This document shows, one piece after another, positions 7,208 to 17,500 of a stretch of DNA of 64,000 nt. The number at the start of each line of letters is the position of its first letter. Within the stretch, counting starts at the first letter, position 1. A program made the translations under genes and the position numbers. The notes beneath the pieces are model-generated. The model searched no databases. It had not been told where the DNA came from and saw only the letters and a list, made by a program, of their open reading frames with translations. Origin of the DNA: Sphingobacteriales bacterium 50-39 (GTDB lineage Bacteria > Bacteroidota > Bacteroidia > Chitinophagales > Chitinophagaceae); contig MKTZ01000015.1 in NCBI GenBank assembly GCA_001898505.1, positions 186,001 through 250,000 on the forward strand. The letters run 5' to 3'.

Positions 7208-9379
7208 ATGCCCCGCACCAGAACCATACTATTGCTCTGCCTGTTGTTCCCCGCAACCCTGTTTGCGGAACCAACCCAGGTCCTTGGGGGGCTCTCAGAC
7301 GCCCTTGGCGGGCCAACCGATCCTCTTGGGCCGCAGTTTGCCCTGTTCCCGGTGCCACAGCGCATCGAGCAGATCAACGGCCATGGGCTGTTATACAGGG
7401 AACTGCTCGCAGTCGAAGTGGAAAGTCCCGGCCAGGCCCGCCTTTTGTCGGACTATTGCGCCGCATTGCCCATACATATTTCGTACGGACAGTCCATGTA
7501 TGTTTCCCCTGGACAGTCAGCAGGAATGCTCAGCCTCCGGATAGACAGCACACTGGACCTCCCCTCTCCGGAAGGATATGTCCTTCGGGTGGCGGACAAA
7601 GGAGTCACCATTCGGGCCAAAACCCAGGCCGGGCTGTTCTATGGTCTGCAGACCCTGAACCAATTGCTGGAAGACTCACATGACCAGGACATCGCCATAC
7701 CGGCCTGCGTCATTACGGACTACCCCTCCATTGCAGTAAGGGCCGTTCACATCGACCTGAAACATCACCTGGACGCCGGTTTTTATTATTATCATATCAT
7801 CGACGTGCTGGCGAGCATCAAAGTGAACACGGTGTTTTTCGAGTTCGAAGACAAGCTGCGCTATCGGAAGGCGCCGGCCGTTGGCGCGCCACAGGCTATT
7901 TCCATCGAAGAATTCGCCGCACTAAGCAAATATGCCCATGACCGCTACATAGAGATCAACCCGCTGGTGCAGGGGCTGGGGCATGCATCCTTTATCCTCA
8001 AGCACGAACAGTATAAGGAACTACGTGACGATCCCGCTTCGGACTGGGCTTTCGACCCCCTAAACCCTAAGACCTATGCCTTGCAGTTCGCGCTGTATGA
8101 AGATGCCATAGCGGCCACGCCTTATGGGAAATACCTGCACATCGGTGGCGATGAAGTGGGCACGCTGGGCAAATCAGCCCGGACGAAAAGGTCGGGCAAG
8201 TCGGCCATCCAATTGCAAATGTACTGGCTGAAGAAAGTGACGGAATTCGCACAGGCGCATCACAGGACCCCCATCTTCTGGGATGATATGGTCTTTAAAC
8301 TGTCGGGGTTGTACAAAACCACCTATGATACGACACTAAACAATGATACTGTCACCGTCCTCTGGAAAAAGAACAGTCCAAAATTGGACGCCAATATCTC
8401 ACTGTTTCCCACGGGCTGTATCTATATGCGCTGGAACTATGAGAGCCCAAACGCACCGGGGAATCGCCTGGCCATCGACTGGTACAAGGCCCATCACCTC
8501 GACGTAATGCCGGCCACCTCCGCCCAGCAATCCTATGCTGTATTGCAGCGCAACCACTCGAACTTCCCATACATCCGTGACTTTTGTCTCATCGCAAAAG
8601 CCAAAAACCTGGATAAGATACTCTGCACGGTTTGGGATGACAGCTCACCTCATTTTGAGACCATCTGGCGCGGACTATACGATTTTGCCTGGTTCAGCTG
8701 GAATGCGGTTGATGCGGGCGAAGACAAAATTCATGCTGCATACCGTCACCGTTTTTTCTCGCCGGCGCTCGCCGGACAGGAATATGAGTGCAGGGATCAG
8801 TTGGAAGAGGCCATCACGTTTTGGGAAACAGCTTTTTTGCAAAAGGGCGATCGGGAGAGTTACTACCCCTCTTTCCAACTCATGGACCTGCCCGCGCCGG
8901 CGCCCGCTCACGCCAAAGGACAATGGAGCCGCCGGTATGAACAAAAATTACAGGGCGCAGCTGCCAGCATGGAGATATATCACCTGGTCAAAGAAAAGAT
9001 CCAACGCTGTTTGGCGCTGTCCCGAAGGAACCGCTACGCATTGGAAATACTGGACCAGATCAACGAATTGCAAGGCTATTCCGCCAACCTGCTGTTACTG
9101 CTAAAAAAATATGACGACTCGGACACGGAAGAAGAAAAAAAGCAGATCCTTATCCGGATCAGGGAATGGATCGACGGTTTTGCCGCGACGCGTTCACAGC
9201 TGGAAGAAGTCTTCGGCAGGACCCGCATGATGGGCAACCCCGAAGGATATATACGGGATGCCAACCAGCATCTTCACCTGGCCAATGGGACCAACAACAC
9301 GGACTGGATGTATTATTACGAGTTGCCCATGAATAGTAAAGCGCAGAAATGGATTCAGTCTCGGAAAAAGTATAAATAG
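7208..9379 (+). CDS. Secreted GH20 beta-N-acetylhexosaminidase-like enzyme
   Basis: 723 residues with a signal peptide (core TILLLCLLFPATLFA). A GH20b-type N-terminal domain (about 45-155, ending GLFYGLQTLNQLL) precedes the catalytic barrel with HIGGDE at 311-316; Asp315 and Glu316 are the expected pair for substrate-assisted catalysis. FWDDMVFKL and CTVWDDSSPHFETIWRG are also GH20-like. The last 200 residues are helical and charged, as in the group sometimes called GH20C rather than chitobiases. Directly after the signal peptide there is a Leu-Gly-Gly repeat of period seven (residues 25-42). It should release terminal beta-HexNAc in the periplasm or at the surface, supplying the NagB-like route. 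Confidence 0.85.
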   Translation: MPRTRTILLLCLLFPATLFAEPTQVLGGLSDALGGPTDPLGPQFALFPVPQRIEQINGHGLLYRELLAVEVESPGQARLLSDYCAALPIHISYGQSMYVSPGQSAGMLSLRIDSTLDLPSPEGYVLRVADKGVTIRAKTQAGLFYGLQTLNQLLEDSHDQDIAIPACVITDYPSIAVRAVHIDLKHHLDAGFYYYHIIDVLASIKVNTVFFEFEDKLRYRKAPAVGAPQAISIEEFAALSKYAHDRYIEINPLVQGLGHASFILKHEQYKELRDDPASDWAFDPLNPKTYALQFALYEDAIAATPYGKYLHIGGDEVGTLGKSARTKRSGKSAIQLQMYWLKKVTEFAQAHHRTPIFWDDMVFKLSGLYKTTYDTTLNNDTVTVLWKKNSPKLDANISLFPTGCIYMRWNYESPNAPGNRLAIDWYKAHHLDVMPATSAQQSYAVLQRNHSNFPYIRDFCLIAKAKNLDKILCTVWDDSSPHFETIWRGLYDFAWFSWNAVDAGEDKIHAAYRHRFFSPALAGQEYECRDQLEEAITFWETAFLQKGDRESYYPSFQLMDLPAPAPAHAKGQWSRRYEQKLQGAAASMEIYHLVKEKIQRCLALSRRNRYALEILDQINELQGYSANLLLLLKKYDDSDTEEEKKQILIRIREWIDGFAATRSQLEEVFGRTRMMGNPEGYIRDANQHLHLANGTNNTDWMYYYELPMNSKAQKWIQSRKKYK

Positions 9380-9413
9380 GGCTCTTATATTATAAACTAC
9401 CAAAACTTCGCTT

Positions 9414-12400
9414 ATGCATCGGATTAGAAGCACATGGAGACTCCTCCTGCTCTTGCTGCTCCCCTCCTCCCTACTCGCTCAGACGAGAACTATTACCGGC
9501 ACCATCCGGGATGAAAACGGGCGACCGATGTCGGGCGCTTCCGTAACGGTTAAAAGGACGGGCGTTGGCACGAGCACGGACACTACCGGGAAGTTCTCGG
9601 TACAGGCGGCCACGGGTTCCGTCATTATTCTTTCCGCCGTCAACTACGAGGATGTATCCATCGTGGTGGAACAGGCCAGCCATTATAACATCGCATTCAA
9701 GCAGAAGGCCTCCCAGCTGAACGACGTCGTCGTAGTCGGATATGGCACCCAAAAGAAAGCAGACATCACCGGCGCTATTGCCACGGTGGATAAGAAACTG
9801 ATCGAGAACAGGCCGGTAACAAACTCCGTCGCTGCCCTGCAGGGCGCCTCTCCCGGCCTTATCATAACCCGCTTCAGCGGACAACCGGGGAAAGAAGAAT
9901 ATACCGCCAATATCCGCGGGTTCTCCTCCATCAACGGGACCAATACGGCATTGATACTTATCGATGGCGTCGAAGGCGATCTGACACTGCTGAACCCGAA
10001 CGATATCGAATCCATCAGCGTCCTCAAAGACGCGGCAGCCGTGTCGATCTATGGTGCGAAGGCAGCCGGAGGGGCCATCCTCGTAACGACCAAAAAGGGA
10101 ACACCGGACAGGCTCACCCTCACTTACTCGGGTCTCAGGACCTTTAACCATGCCTTTGGCATCCCTCAGCGGAACCATTCATGGGAGGATGCAGAAATGC
10201 AGAACGAGGCGTTCAGGAATGCCGGCTACAACCCTGCCTACACGCAACAGGACCTGGGCTATATGAAGGATCCGAATATTAATTATATCGTCAATCCCTC
10301 CAATCCCAACGTATACAAATACTATTATGATCTCAACCAGATCAATATCCTCATGAGGAAGACCTCTCTCAGCCAATCGCATAATATTTCCTTACGAGGC
10401 GGGTCCGATAAGACCCAATACCTCTTCTCCATCGGGTATTTCGACCAGAACGGCGTGTTTACGCTAGGGCCGGACGGTACGAAACGGTACAACGGGCGAT
10501 TTAATATCAATACACGACTGAGCAAGATCTTCAATATCGACGCCAGGGTTGGATATGCACAAACGCACACCATGTCCCCCGCCGGCGATACCTACGCGGA
10601 CTATGGATTGATATACGGCATTTACCAGCTTCGGGAGATCTATCCCATTTTCCTGCCAGGCTCCAACAATACGAAATATGCCCGGGCCAGCAGCGCCCCT
10701 ACCACTTATCAGATCCTGAAGGACGGAGGGTATGGGGAAGATATTCGTCATAACCTGGACGGCGTGTTTACTTTAAAAGCCGAGAATTTTGTAAAAGGCC
10801 TTTCCGCACGGCTGATCTATGCCCCACAAGTAGTCTTTGGCGCGAACAACTACTTTGAAAAGACCATACCATTGTATGACATCGGACCAAATCCGACAAA
10901 GTATATCTTCAATCCGAACTCGTTTACAAAGATCAGGGACGTTACGGACAGGACCAACCTGCAAGCCCTCGTGGACTATGATCTCGAACTGGCTTCGGTC
11001 CACCACTTCCATTTACTGGGAGGCTATCAATACCAATATTTTCATGCAGACACGACCATGGCCACTGCGAGCGCGCTGATCTCGAACGACCTCCCCTCCC
11101 TTAACCTCAGCGGCGACCCTACGGTACCTCCTACTGTAGGCGATGATGTCCAGACAAGTGCCCTGATCTCCTGGTTCGGAAGGTTCAATTACAACTATGA
11201 CGAAAAATATTTCTTCGAGGCCACATTGAGGAATGATGCCAGCTCCCAGCTGGCGCCGGGGCATAGAAGTCAATACTTCCCCTCTCTGTCGGCTGCCTGG
11301 AGATTGAGTAAAGAGGGCTGGTTCAAGAACGCCCTTCCCCTATTCGATGAATTCAAACTGAGGGGTTCATGGGGAAAGCTGGGAAATTCCAATGTCCTGG
11401 GCAACTATGACTATATATCCATGCTGAACCAGGGACCTGTCTATCCATTCAACAACACCCGGAACAATTCACTGTATCAGGCAGTGCTAGCCTCACCCGA
11501 GAAGACATGGGAACGGCTCGCCACCACGGACGGCGGTATCGACCTGGGCTTGCTGGGCCAGCGGTTAACAGCCAGCTTCGACTACTATGTCCGTACCAAC
11601 GAGAACATGCTGGTAGTGGTGAACGCTCCGGCTACCCTCGGGCTTATCCCCAGCGCAACCAACTCCGCCCGCCTGAGAACAAAAGGCTGGGAAGCCACTA
11701 TCGGATGGAAAGATCACACCGCCAGGCTGAACTACTGGGTCAACTTCAATATATCGGACAACAAAGATGTCGTCACACGCTATGACGGACAAAATGTGAT
11801 CGCCGAAGGCCTGAACACGGTGATCCAGGGGATGCCGGTCAATTCCATTTTCGGCTACATAGCGGAAGGTTATTTCAAATCCGATGCGGATGTCTCGGCC
11901 CATGCATTTCAGGACGACAGAACAGGAGCGGGCGACCTTATTTACAAAGACATGAACAAGGATGGTTTTATCAACGGCGGGCTCAACAGGCCGGATGACC
12001 ACGGCGACCTCGTATACCTGGGCAACACCAGCCCGCGCTACACCTTTGGCCTCAACCTTGGTGTTGAATGGAACGGCTTCGACCTGTCCGCCCTCTTTCA
12101 GGGAGTAGGCAAACGGAACATGCTGATCTATCCCTCCGCCATCGTTCCCTTTGTCGATGCGTGGAGACAGCCCTGGGCCATCAACAAGGATTACTGGACG
12201 CCGGATCATACCAACGCGCTTTTCCCGCGTCTCTACGTAGGCGGCACGCAGAATACGCACACTTCCACGAAATGGGTGCAGAATGCGGCGTACATCCGGC
12301 TGAAGAACCTGCAGGTGGGATACACCCTGCCACAGCGGCTCACCGCCAAAGTCAAGATCCAGAAAGCACGCATCTTCTTCTCCGGACAGGACATCTGGGA

Positions 12401-12509
12401 GCACAGCAAAATGTGGTACAAGTATTTCGACGCGGAGAGCCCGAATAATGCTGCCTACAACTATCCATTCTTCCGCAGTTACGCTGCCGGTCTGAACATT
12501 ACTTTCTAA
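9414..12509 (+). CDS. SusC-like TonB-dependent outer-membrane glycan transporter
   Basis: 1031 residues: signal peptide, carboxypeptidase-regulatory-like beta domain (ITGTIRDENGRPMSGASVTV), TonB box region (VVVGYGTQKK), plug (LQGASPGLIITRFSG, IDGVEGDL, VLKDAAAVSIYGAKAAGG) and a 22-strand barrel ending in a C-terminal aromatic residue (AGLNITF). There is no STN domain, so no coupling to an ECF sigma/FecR system is expected. It forms the outer-membrane import complex with the SusD-like lipoprotein encoded 24 bases downstream and probably imports oligosaccharides for the hydrolases of this operon. Confidence 0.95.
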   Translation: MHRIRSTWRLLLLLLLPSSLLAQTRTITGTIRDENGRPMSGASVTVKRTGVGTSTDTTGKFSVQAATGSVIILSAVNYEDVSIVVEQASHYNIAFKQKASQLNDVVVVGYGTQKKADITGAIATVDKKLIENRPVTNSVAALQGASPGLIITRFSGQPGKEEYTANIRGFSSINGTNTALILIDGVEGDLTLLNPNDIESISVLKDAAAVSIYGAKAAGGAILVTTKKGTPDRLTLTYSGLRTFNHAFGIPQRNHSWEDAEMQNEAFRNAGYNPAYTQQDLGYMKDPNINYIVNPSNPNVYKYYYDLNQINILMRKTSLSQSHNISLRGGSDKTQYLFSIGYFDQNGVFTLGPDGTKRYNGRFNINTRLSKIFNIDARVGYAQTHTMSPAGDTYADYGLIYGIYQLREIYPIFLPGSNNTKYARASSAPTTYQILKDGGYGEDIRHNLDGVFTLKAENFVKGLSARLIYAPQVVFGANNYFEKTIPLYDIGPNPTKYIFNPNSFTKIRDVTDRTNLQALVDYDLELASVHHFHLLGGYQYQYFHADTTMATASALISNDLPSLNLSGDPTVPPTVGDDVQTSALISWFGRFNYNYDEKYFFEATLRNDASSQLAPGHRSQYFPSLSAAWRLSKEGWFKNALPLFDEFKLRGSWGKLGNSNVLGNYDYISMLNQGPVYPFNNTRNNSLYQAVLASPEKTWERLATTDGGIDLGLLGQRLTASFDYYVRTNENMLVVVNAPATLGLIPSATNSARLRTKGWEATIGWKDHTARLNYWVNFNISDNKDVVTRYDGQNVIAEGLNTVIQGMPVNSIFGYIAEGYFKSDADVSAHAFQDDRTGAGDLIYKDMNKDGFINGGLNRPDDHGDLVYLGNTSPRYTFGLNLGVEWNGFDLSALFQGVGKRNMLIYPSAIVPFVDAWRQPWAINKDYWTPDHTNALFPRLYVGGTQNTHTSTKWVQNAAYIRLKNLQVGYTLPQRLTAKVKIQKARIFFSGQDIWEHSKMWYKYFDAESPNNAAYNYPFFRSYAAGLNITF

Positions 12510-12533
12510 CCCGGGAATGTTAAAATAAATCAT

Positions 12534-14171
12534 ATGAATACGCTATATAAAAGAACGATCCTGCTGACACTTACAGCATTGTGGTTTTTCAGCTGTTCAA
12601 AAAAGCTGGACCAGATCCCGCAGACGGACCTGTCGGACGCCAATTTCTGGAATAACACCAACGACATGAAGCTGGCCTGTAACTATCTCTATTCCCAATT
12701 GCCCCCTATCGAGACCCACACGGACGATGTGATGTCCGCGGATGCCTTTGGACTGAGCGCCAATACGACCAGCGACGGCTCCTGGCTGCCACCCGCCACT
12801 TCCGACAGCTGGAACGGCGATTATAGCCTCATCAGGGCCTGCAACAATATCCTGGAGAAGTCGGCGCACGTGGTCGGAGATCAGAACATTATCAACAAGT
12901 ATCTGGGAGAAACGAGATTTTTCCGCGCCTGGGCCTACTTTGACCTGGTCAAACGATATGGTGACGTACCCTTTGTCACGAAGACCTTGCAATTGACCGA
13001 TACGCTGCTATTCTCCGCCAAGACCCATCGGGAGCTGATACTGGACTCGGTCTATGCGGACCTGGATTTCGCGGCAGCCAATCTTCCCAGGTCCGACCAA
13101 CAGGCCGGCGAAGAATACGGCCGTATCACCAGCACGGCGGCACTCGCATTCACCTCGCGGGTCGCTCTCTTCGAGGGCACACGGATGAAATTCTTTAACC
13201 AGTCGGGCTACCAGAGCCATCTGCAGAAGGCTATCGCCGCCAGCGATGCGATCATTGCCTCCGGCAGCAATTCGTTGTTCACCTATTCGGCCAATCCCGA
13301 CAGCAGCTATTATTTTCTATTCCAATATACAGGAGAGGGGCAGGGCAATCCGGAGAATATCCTGGTCCGTATCTACGGAGAGAACCAGCTGAATAGTATC
13401 TCCGCCAACAATTACACCCGGGCGGTGCTGGACGAAGGACTGCTGATGCCAACAGGTAATTTCACCTCGGCATACCTGTACACGGATGGTCTGCCCGCCA
13501 GCAAATCACCTTATGACAAGACCCAGACGAATACCTATACCGAATTCGAGAACAGGGACCCCCGAATGGCAATGACGGTCTTCAATATAAGATCATGGTA
13601 TGTTTCCAGCTATTATGTCCCTACCTTCGAATATTCCCAAACGGGCTACCGGTCTTGTAAATATTATATCGCAGCGGACTGGACGCCCAATGTGAGCTAT
13701 ATCGATAACATCATCATCCGGTATGCCGAAGTGCTGCTGAACAACATCGAGGCCCGATTTGAGCTCAACGGTTCCGTTACGGACCAGGAGCTGGATGCCA
13801 CGCTGAACCTTATCCGCGTCCGGGCAAAAATGCCCAGCCTGACCAATAATTTTGTCACTTCCAACGGTCTGGACATGCGCACCGAGATCCGTAGAGAAAG
13901 AAGGGTCGAGCTGGCCTTTGAAGGGTTTCGCTATTGGGACCTCCTTCGCTGGAAGACAGCAGAAACAGAATTACCGCAGTCTATTCTTGGCGTGAGGTAT
14001 TTTCCGAACGAGCAGGGACAGCTGGATAATCCCCATCTCACCACGGACAGCACGGTCATCGTGGAGGACGCCAGCAAACGCCATTTCCGGCCGGATAGGG
14101 ATTATCTCTGGCCTATTCCCACACAGGAGCTTGGATTGAACAAGAATTTAACCCCTAACCCCAATTGGTAA
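12534..14171 (+). CDS. SusD-like/RagB glycan-binding lipoprotein
   Basis: 545 residues. The signal peptide ends at a lipobox (LWFFSCSKKLD), so the protein should be anchored to the outer membrane and exposed as the lid of the SusC channel. SusD-type features include a helical TPR core (ETRFFRAWAYFDLVKRYGDVPFVT) and the C-terminal segment RREERRVELAFEGFRYWDLLRW-like (seen as ERRVELAFEGFRYWDLLRWK) followed by LWPIPTQELGLN. It is immediately downstream of the SusC gene and 7 bases before the triple-domain enzyme. Confidence 0.95.
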   Translation: MNTLYKRTILLTLTALWFFSCSKKLDQIPQTDLSDANFWNNTNDMKLACNYLYSQLPPIETHTDDVMSADAFGLSANTTSDGSWLPPATSDSWNGDYSLIRACNNILEKSAHVVGDQNIINKYLGETRFFRAWAYFDLVKRYGDVPFVTKTLQLTDTLLFSAKTHRELILDSVYADLDFAAANLPRSDQQAGEEYGRITSTAALAFTSRVALFEGTRMKFFNQSGYQSHLQKAIAASDAIIASGSNSLFTYSANPDSSYYFLFQYTGEGQGNPENILVRIYGENQLNSISANNYTRAVLDEGLLMPTGNFTSAYLYTDGLPASKSPYDKTQTNTYTEFENRDPRMAMTVFNIRSWYVSSYYVPTFEYSQTGYRSCKYYIAADWTPNVSYIDNIIIRYAEVLLNNIEARFELNGSVTDQELDATLNLIRVRAKMPSLTNNFVTSNGLDMRTEIRRERRVELAFEGFRYWDLLRWKTAETELPQSILGVRYFPNEQGQLDNPHLTTDSTVIVEDASKRHFRPDRDYLWPIPTQELGLNKNLTPNPNW

Positions 14172-14178
14172 CACCAGG

Positions 14179-17100
14179 ATGAAATACCGGATACTGTTAT
14201 TGATCGTCGGACTGATCTCGAACTTCGCGTCTGCGCAGCAGCCGATGCGCAAATTGGTGGAGAACGATCTTGCATTTGCCAAAGGGCAATATAAGACCCT
14301 CATGGAAAAGCTGCCGGCGGGACGGATGCCACGCACGTATGATGTCAGGACGGACACGCTGGAGACTTCCGGTGCGGACTGGTGGTGCAGCGGTTTTTAT
14401 CCGGGCGCCCTCTGGTATCTCTATGAATATTCCCATGACCCGGTGTTCAAGCACGAGGCAGAAAAAAGAATGGCTCTCATCGAAGGAGAGAAGGACAATC
14501 GCAGCGACCATGATCTGGGATTCAAAATAATGTGCAGCTATGGAAATGCCTATCGGATCACGGGAAACCCCAACTATAGGAAAGTGCTGTTCGATGCCGT
14601 ACAATCGCTCATGTCCCGATTCCGGCCCTCCATCCGGAGCATCCAGTCCTGGGACTCTTCTTCCCGCTACCGGTGTCCGGTCATCATCGACAACCTGATG
14701 AACCTTGAATTGCTGGAATGGGGCGACCCACAGGATACCATGGCCATCCAGCACGCAAATACGGCCATGCGGAACCATTTCCGGAAAGATTACAGCACCT
14801 GGCATGTAGTAGACTATGACCTGCCAACAGGCAAGCCGTCGCGAAAGATCACCCGCCAGGGCGCTGCAGATGCTTCCACCTGGAGCAGAGGCGAAGCGTG
14901 GGCCCTTTACGCCTATACCATGTTGTATCGTTATACCCGCGATCAGGCATATCTGTCACAGGCGGAACATATCGCCGGCTTTATCCTGGATCACCCCCGA
15001 CTGCCCGCGGATGGGATACCCTATTGGGATTTCGATGCACCGGACATTCCCCATGCCTACAGAGATGCCTCCGCCGCCGCTGTCATGGCCTCCGCATTCC
15101 TGGAACTGGGACTTTATACAAGCACAACGAATAGCCGGCGTTATGTTGCCGCCGCCGAAAAAATGCTGCGCTCCTTGTCCTCGCCCGCCTACCGGGCCGC
15201 CCCGGGAGCCAACGGAGGATTTTTATTGATGCACAGCGTGGGCGCCCTTCCATTCCGGAGCGAGGTAGACCAGCCCCTGACCTATGCCGATTATTATTTC
15301 CTGGAAGCATTGCTTCGATACCGGAACTGGTGGCTGGACAGCACGCGGACTCGGCCAACAGGCCCTGCCTATCGCTCCACCTCGTCGTCCCCACAACCGA
15401 AATATCTCACCGACTCCATGAAATTCTATGACGGCCGGAGCCTAACGGTCATCGGCCAGTGCCATGATGAGAACAACTACCGCCGCCTGCCGCAAAAATA
15501 TAAGGGTGTCGTACGAGATCCGGTATGGGGTGAAAGCACATCGGCAGCCGGAATATCGATCCGTTTCAGGACCAATGCGGCAACCTTGCGGCTCCGATGG
15601 AAACTGGCGGAGATTGGAAGGTCAGGGAACATGAACTCCGCCGGGGCAGACGGCCTGGACCTGTATACGCATACAGACAAAGGCTGGCAATATGTAAATA
15701 CCGCCCTGGCAAAGGATACGGTCAATGAATTTACGCTGTTGCGAAACAGCGAGCCTGTCTACCGCGAATATCTGCTGAACCTGCCCCTGTACAATTGCGT
15801 AACGCAGCTTTCCATCGGGGTCAATCAATGGGCGGACGTCCGGGAGCCATCGGAAAGACTTTTGCTGGATAAGAAACCCATCGTCTATTACGGCAGCAGC
15901 ATCGCCCAGGGCGCGTCGGCCAGCCGCCCCGGTCTGGCATATACGAACTTAATGTCGCGCCGCCTGGACAGGCCCTTTATCAACCTGGGTTTCAGCGGGG
16001 AAGGGACTTTTGACGAGTCGGTCGGTCAGGCTATGTCGGAGATCGATGCCGCCCTGTATGCCATCGACTGCACGCCAAATTCGAAAAAGGAGATCATTTA
16101 CGATCGGGCCGTTGCGCTCGTCAAACAGCTAAAGGGCAGGGCGCCGGCAACACCCATCCTGCTGATAGAAGGGTTTTATTATGACGATGTTGTCTTTGAA
16201 AAGGATGGCAACGCGAACATCGACGCGAAAAGAAAGGAGCTTCACCGTGCCTATGACACATTGATACGGCATGGCATCAAAGGGCTGTATTACAAGACAG
16301 GGGATGGTCTCACCGGCTTCGACCACGAAGCTACCGTGGACGGCGTGCATCCGAATGACATCGGGATGCAGCGTTTTGCAGAACAAATGCAGCCCGTGAT
16401 AGCTGGCATCCTTGCCAAACACCCATCCGAAGCTCCCGTTGCGGAATACTATACCGTGGGCGATTTTGCCTCCGTAAAGAAGATCGATGCGCACGTCCAT
16501 CTCACGGAGGAGGTAGACACGGCCTTTGTAAAACAGGCAGAAGACGATAACTTCCGGTTATTGAACATCAACTTATATACCACCAACGGAACGCCGCTGG
16601 AAGAGCAGCAAAACTTTGCGCTGCATGAAGTACAGGCTTTCCCCGGCCGGGTGGCGTATGCAACAGCCTTTTCGCTAAAACATTTTAACGACACCGGGTG
16701 GCGCCGGGAAGTGATTGCCTGGCTGGAACAAGCTTTCTCGCATGGCGCCGTCGCGGTAAAGGTCTGGAAGAATGTGGGTCTGGAATTGCGGGATACCACC
16801 GGTCGCCTGGTCATGATCGACGATCCCCGCTTCGATCCAGTCCTGGACTTTATCGCGAAAAGGGGCATAACGCTGATCGGTCACCTGGGCGAGCACCGAA
16901 ACTCCTGGCTGCCCCTGGATAAAATGACGGTCAAAGGCAACAGGGACTACGCAGCCGCCCACCCGCAGGAATATATGTACCTGCATCCGGAACGGCCATC
17001 GTACTTTACGTATATACGCGCCCGTGACCATATGCTGGAAAAACATCCGGACCTCAGCTTTGTGGGCGCTCACCTGGGAAGCCTCGAGTGGAGCGTGGAT

Positions 17101-17490
17101 GAACTGGCCAAGCGACTGGACAAATATCCCAATATGGCGGTGGACCTGGCGGAACGCATCTCGCACCTGCAATACCAGGCTTTGACCCAATGGAAGAAAG
17201 TGCATGACTTTTTGATAAAATACCAGGACAGGCTCATTTACGGAACAGATATGCGCCATGAGGCCATGGATATCGTGGGCGAACAGATAACAGGATACGA
17301 GGGTTTGAAAAAACACGCACACGAGGTCTGGCTGCGGCATTGGCGTTTCTTTACGACGGGTGACACGATGACCGTGCCAAAGGTACAGGGAACGTTCAAA
17401 GGAATGAGGCTGCCCCGACAGGTAGTGGATAAGATCTATTTTGGGAATTCTCTGAAATGGTATCCCCGGCTGTCGGGGACCATCGACTAA
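14179..17490 (+). CDS. Three-domain fusion: GH88 unsaturated uronyl hydrolase, SGNH esterase, amidohydrolase
   Basis: 1103 residues in one uninterrupted frame, with a signal peptide (SNFASAQ end). Residues about 25-390 are a GH88 alpha/alpha barrel: FYPGALWYLYEY, HDLGFK with Asp112, and IIDNLMNLELLEW with Asp171, spaced like the two catalytic aspartates of unsaturated glucuronyl hydrolases. Residues about 410-760 are an SGNH hydrolase with its N-terminal beta domain, nucleophile Ser574 in YGSSIAQGA and the Asp721/His724 pair in DGVHPND. Residues about 765-1103 are an amidohydrolase-2 metal barrel: DAHVHL (His772, His774), GHLGEHR, GAHLGSLEW and YGTDMR (Asp1024). All three sets of active-site residues look intact. 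Likely roles are removal of unsaturated uronate ends, de-esterification, and hydrolysis or decarboxylation of a small ring or lactone product (inference). Confidence 0.85.
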   Translation: MKYRILLLIVGLISNFASAQQPMRKLVENDLAFAKGQYKTLMEKLPAGRMPRTYDVRTDTLETSGADWWCSGFYPGALWYLYEYSHDPVFKHEAEKRMALIEGEKDNRSDHDLGFKIMCSYGNAYRITGNPNYRKVLFDAVQSLMSRFRPSIRSIQSWDSSSRYRCPVIIDNLMNLELLEWGDPQDTMAIQHANTAMRNHFRKDYSTWHVVDYDLPTGKPSRKITRQGAADASTWSRGEAWALYAYTMLYRYTRDQAYLSQAEHIAGFILDHPRLPADGIPYWDFDAPDIPHAYRDASAAAVMASAFLELGLYTSTTNSRRYVAAAEKMLRSLSSPAYRAAPGANGGFLLMHSVGALPFRSEVDQPLTYADYYFLEALLRYRNWWLDSTRTRPTGPAYRSTSSSPQPKYLTDSMKFYDGRSLTVIGQCHDENNYRRLPQKYKGVVRDPVWGESTSAAGISIRFRTNAATLRLRWKLAEIGRSGNMNSAGADGLDLYTHTDKGWQYVNTALAKDTVNEFTLLRNSEPVYREYLLNLPLYNCVTQLSIGVNQWADVREPSERLLLDKKPIVYYGSSIAQGASASRPGLAYTNLMSRRLDRPFINLGFSGEGTFDESVGQAMSEIDAALYAIDCTPNSKKEIIYDRAVALVKQLKGRAPATPILLIEGFYYDDVVFEKDGNANIDAKRKELHRAYDTLIRHGIKGLYYKTGDGLTGFDHEATVDGVHPNDIGMQRFAEQMQPVIAGILAKHPSEAPVAEYYTVGDFASVKKIDAHVHLTEEVDTAFVKQAEDDNFRLLNINLYTTNGTPLEEQQNFALHEVQAFPGRVAYATAFSLKHFNDTGWRREVIAWLEQAFSHGAVAVKVWKNVGLELRDTTGRLVMIDDPRFDPVLDFIAKRGITLIGHLGEHRNSWLPLDKMTVKGNRDYAAAHPQEYMYLHPERPSYFTYIRARDHMLEKHPDLSFVGAHLGSLEWSVDELAKRLDKYPNMAVDLAERISHLQYQALTQWKKVHDFLIKYQDRLIYGTDMRHEAMDIVGEQITGYEGLKKHAHEVWLRHWRFFTTGDTMTVPKVQGTFKGMRLPRQVVDKIYFGNSLKWYPRLSGTID

Positions 17491-17500
17491 ATCGACATCT

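Noticed and set aside
11565-12533. 322-codon frame antisense to susC
   Set aside because: It lies wholly opposite a clear SusC gene, has no recognisable domain and is an effect of biased third positions. The same applies to 27091-28026, 9471-10178 and 16675-17340.
17390-17400. GAACGTTC core similar to the operator at 4878
   Set aside because: Inside the coding end of the triple-domain gene and without matching CGA/TCG flanks.
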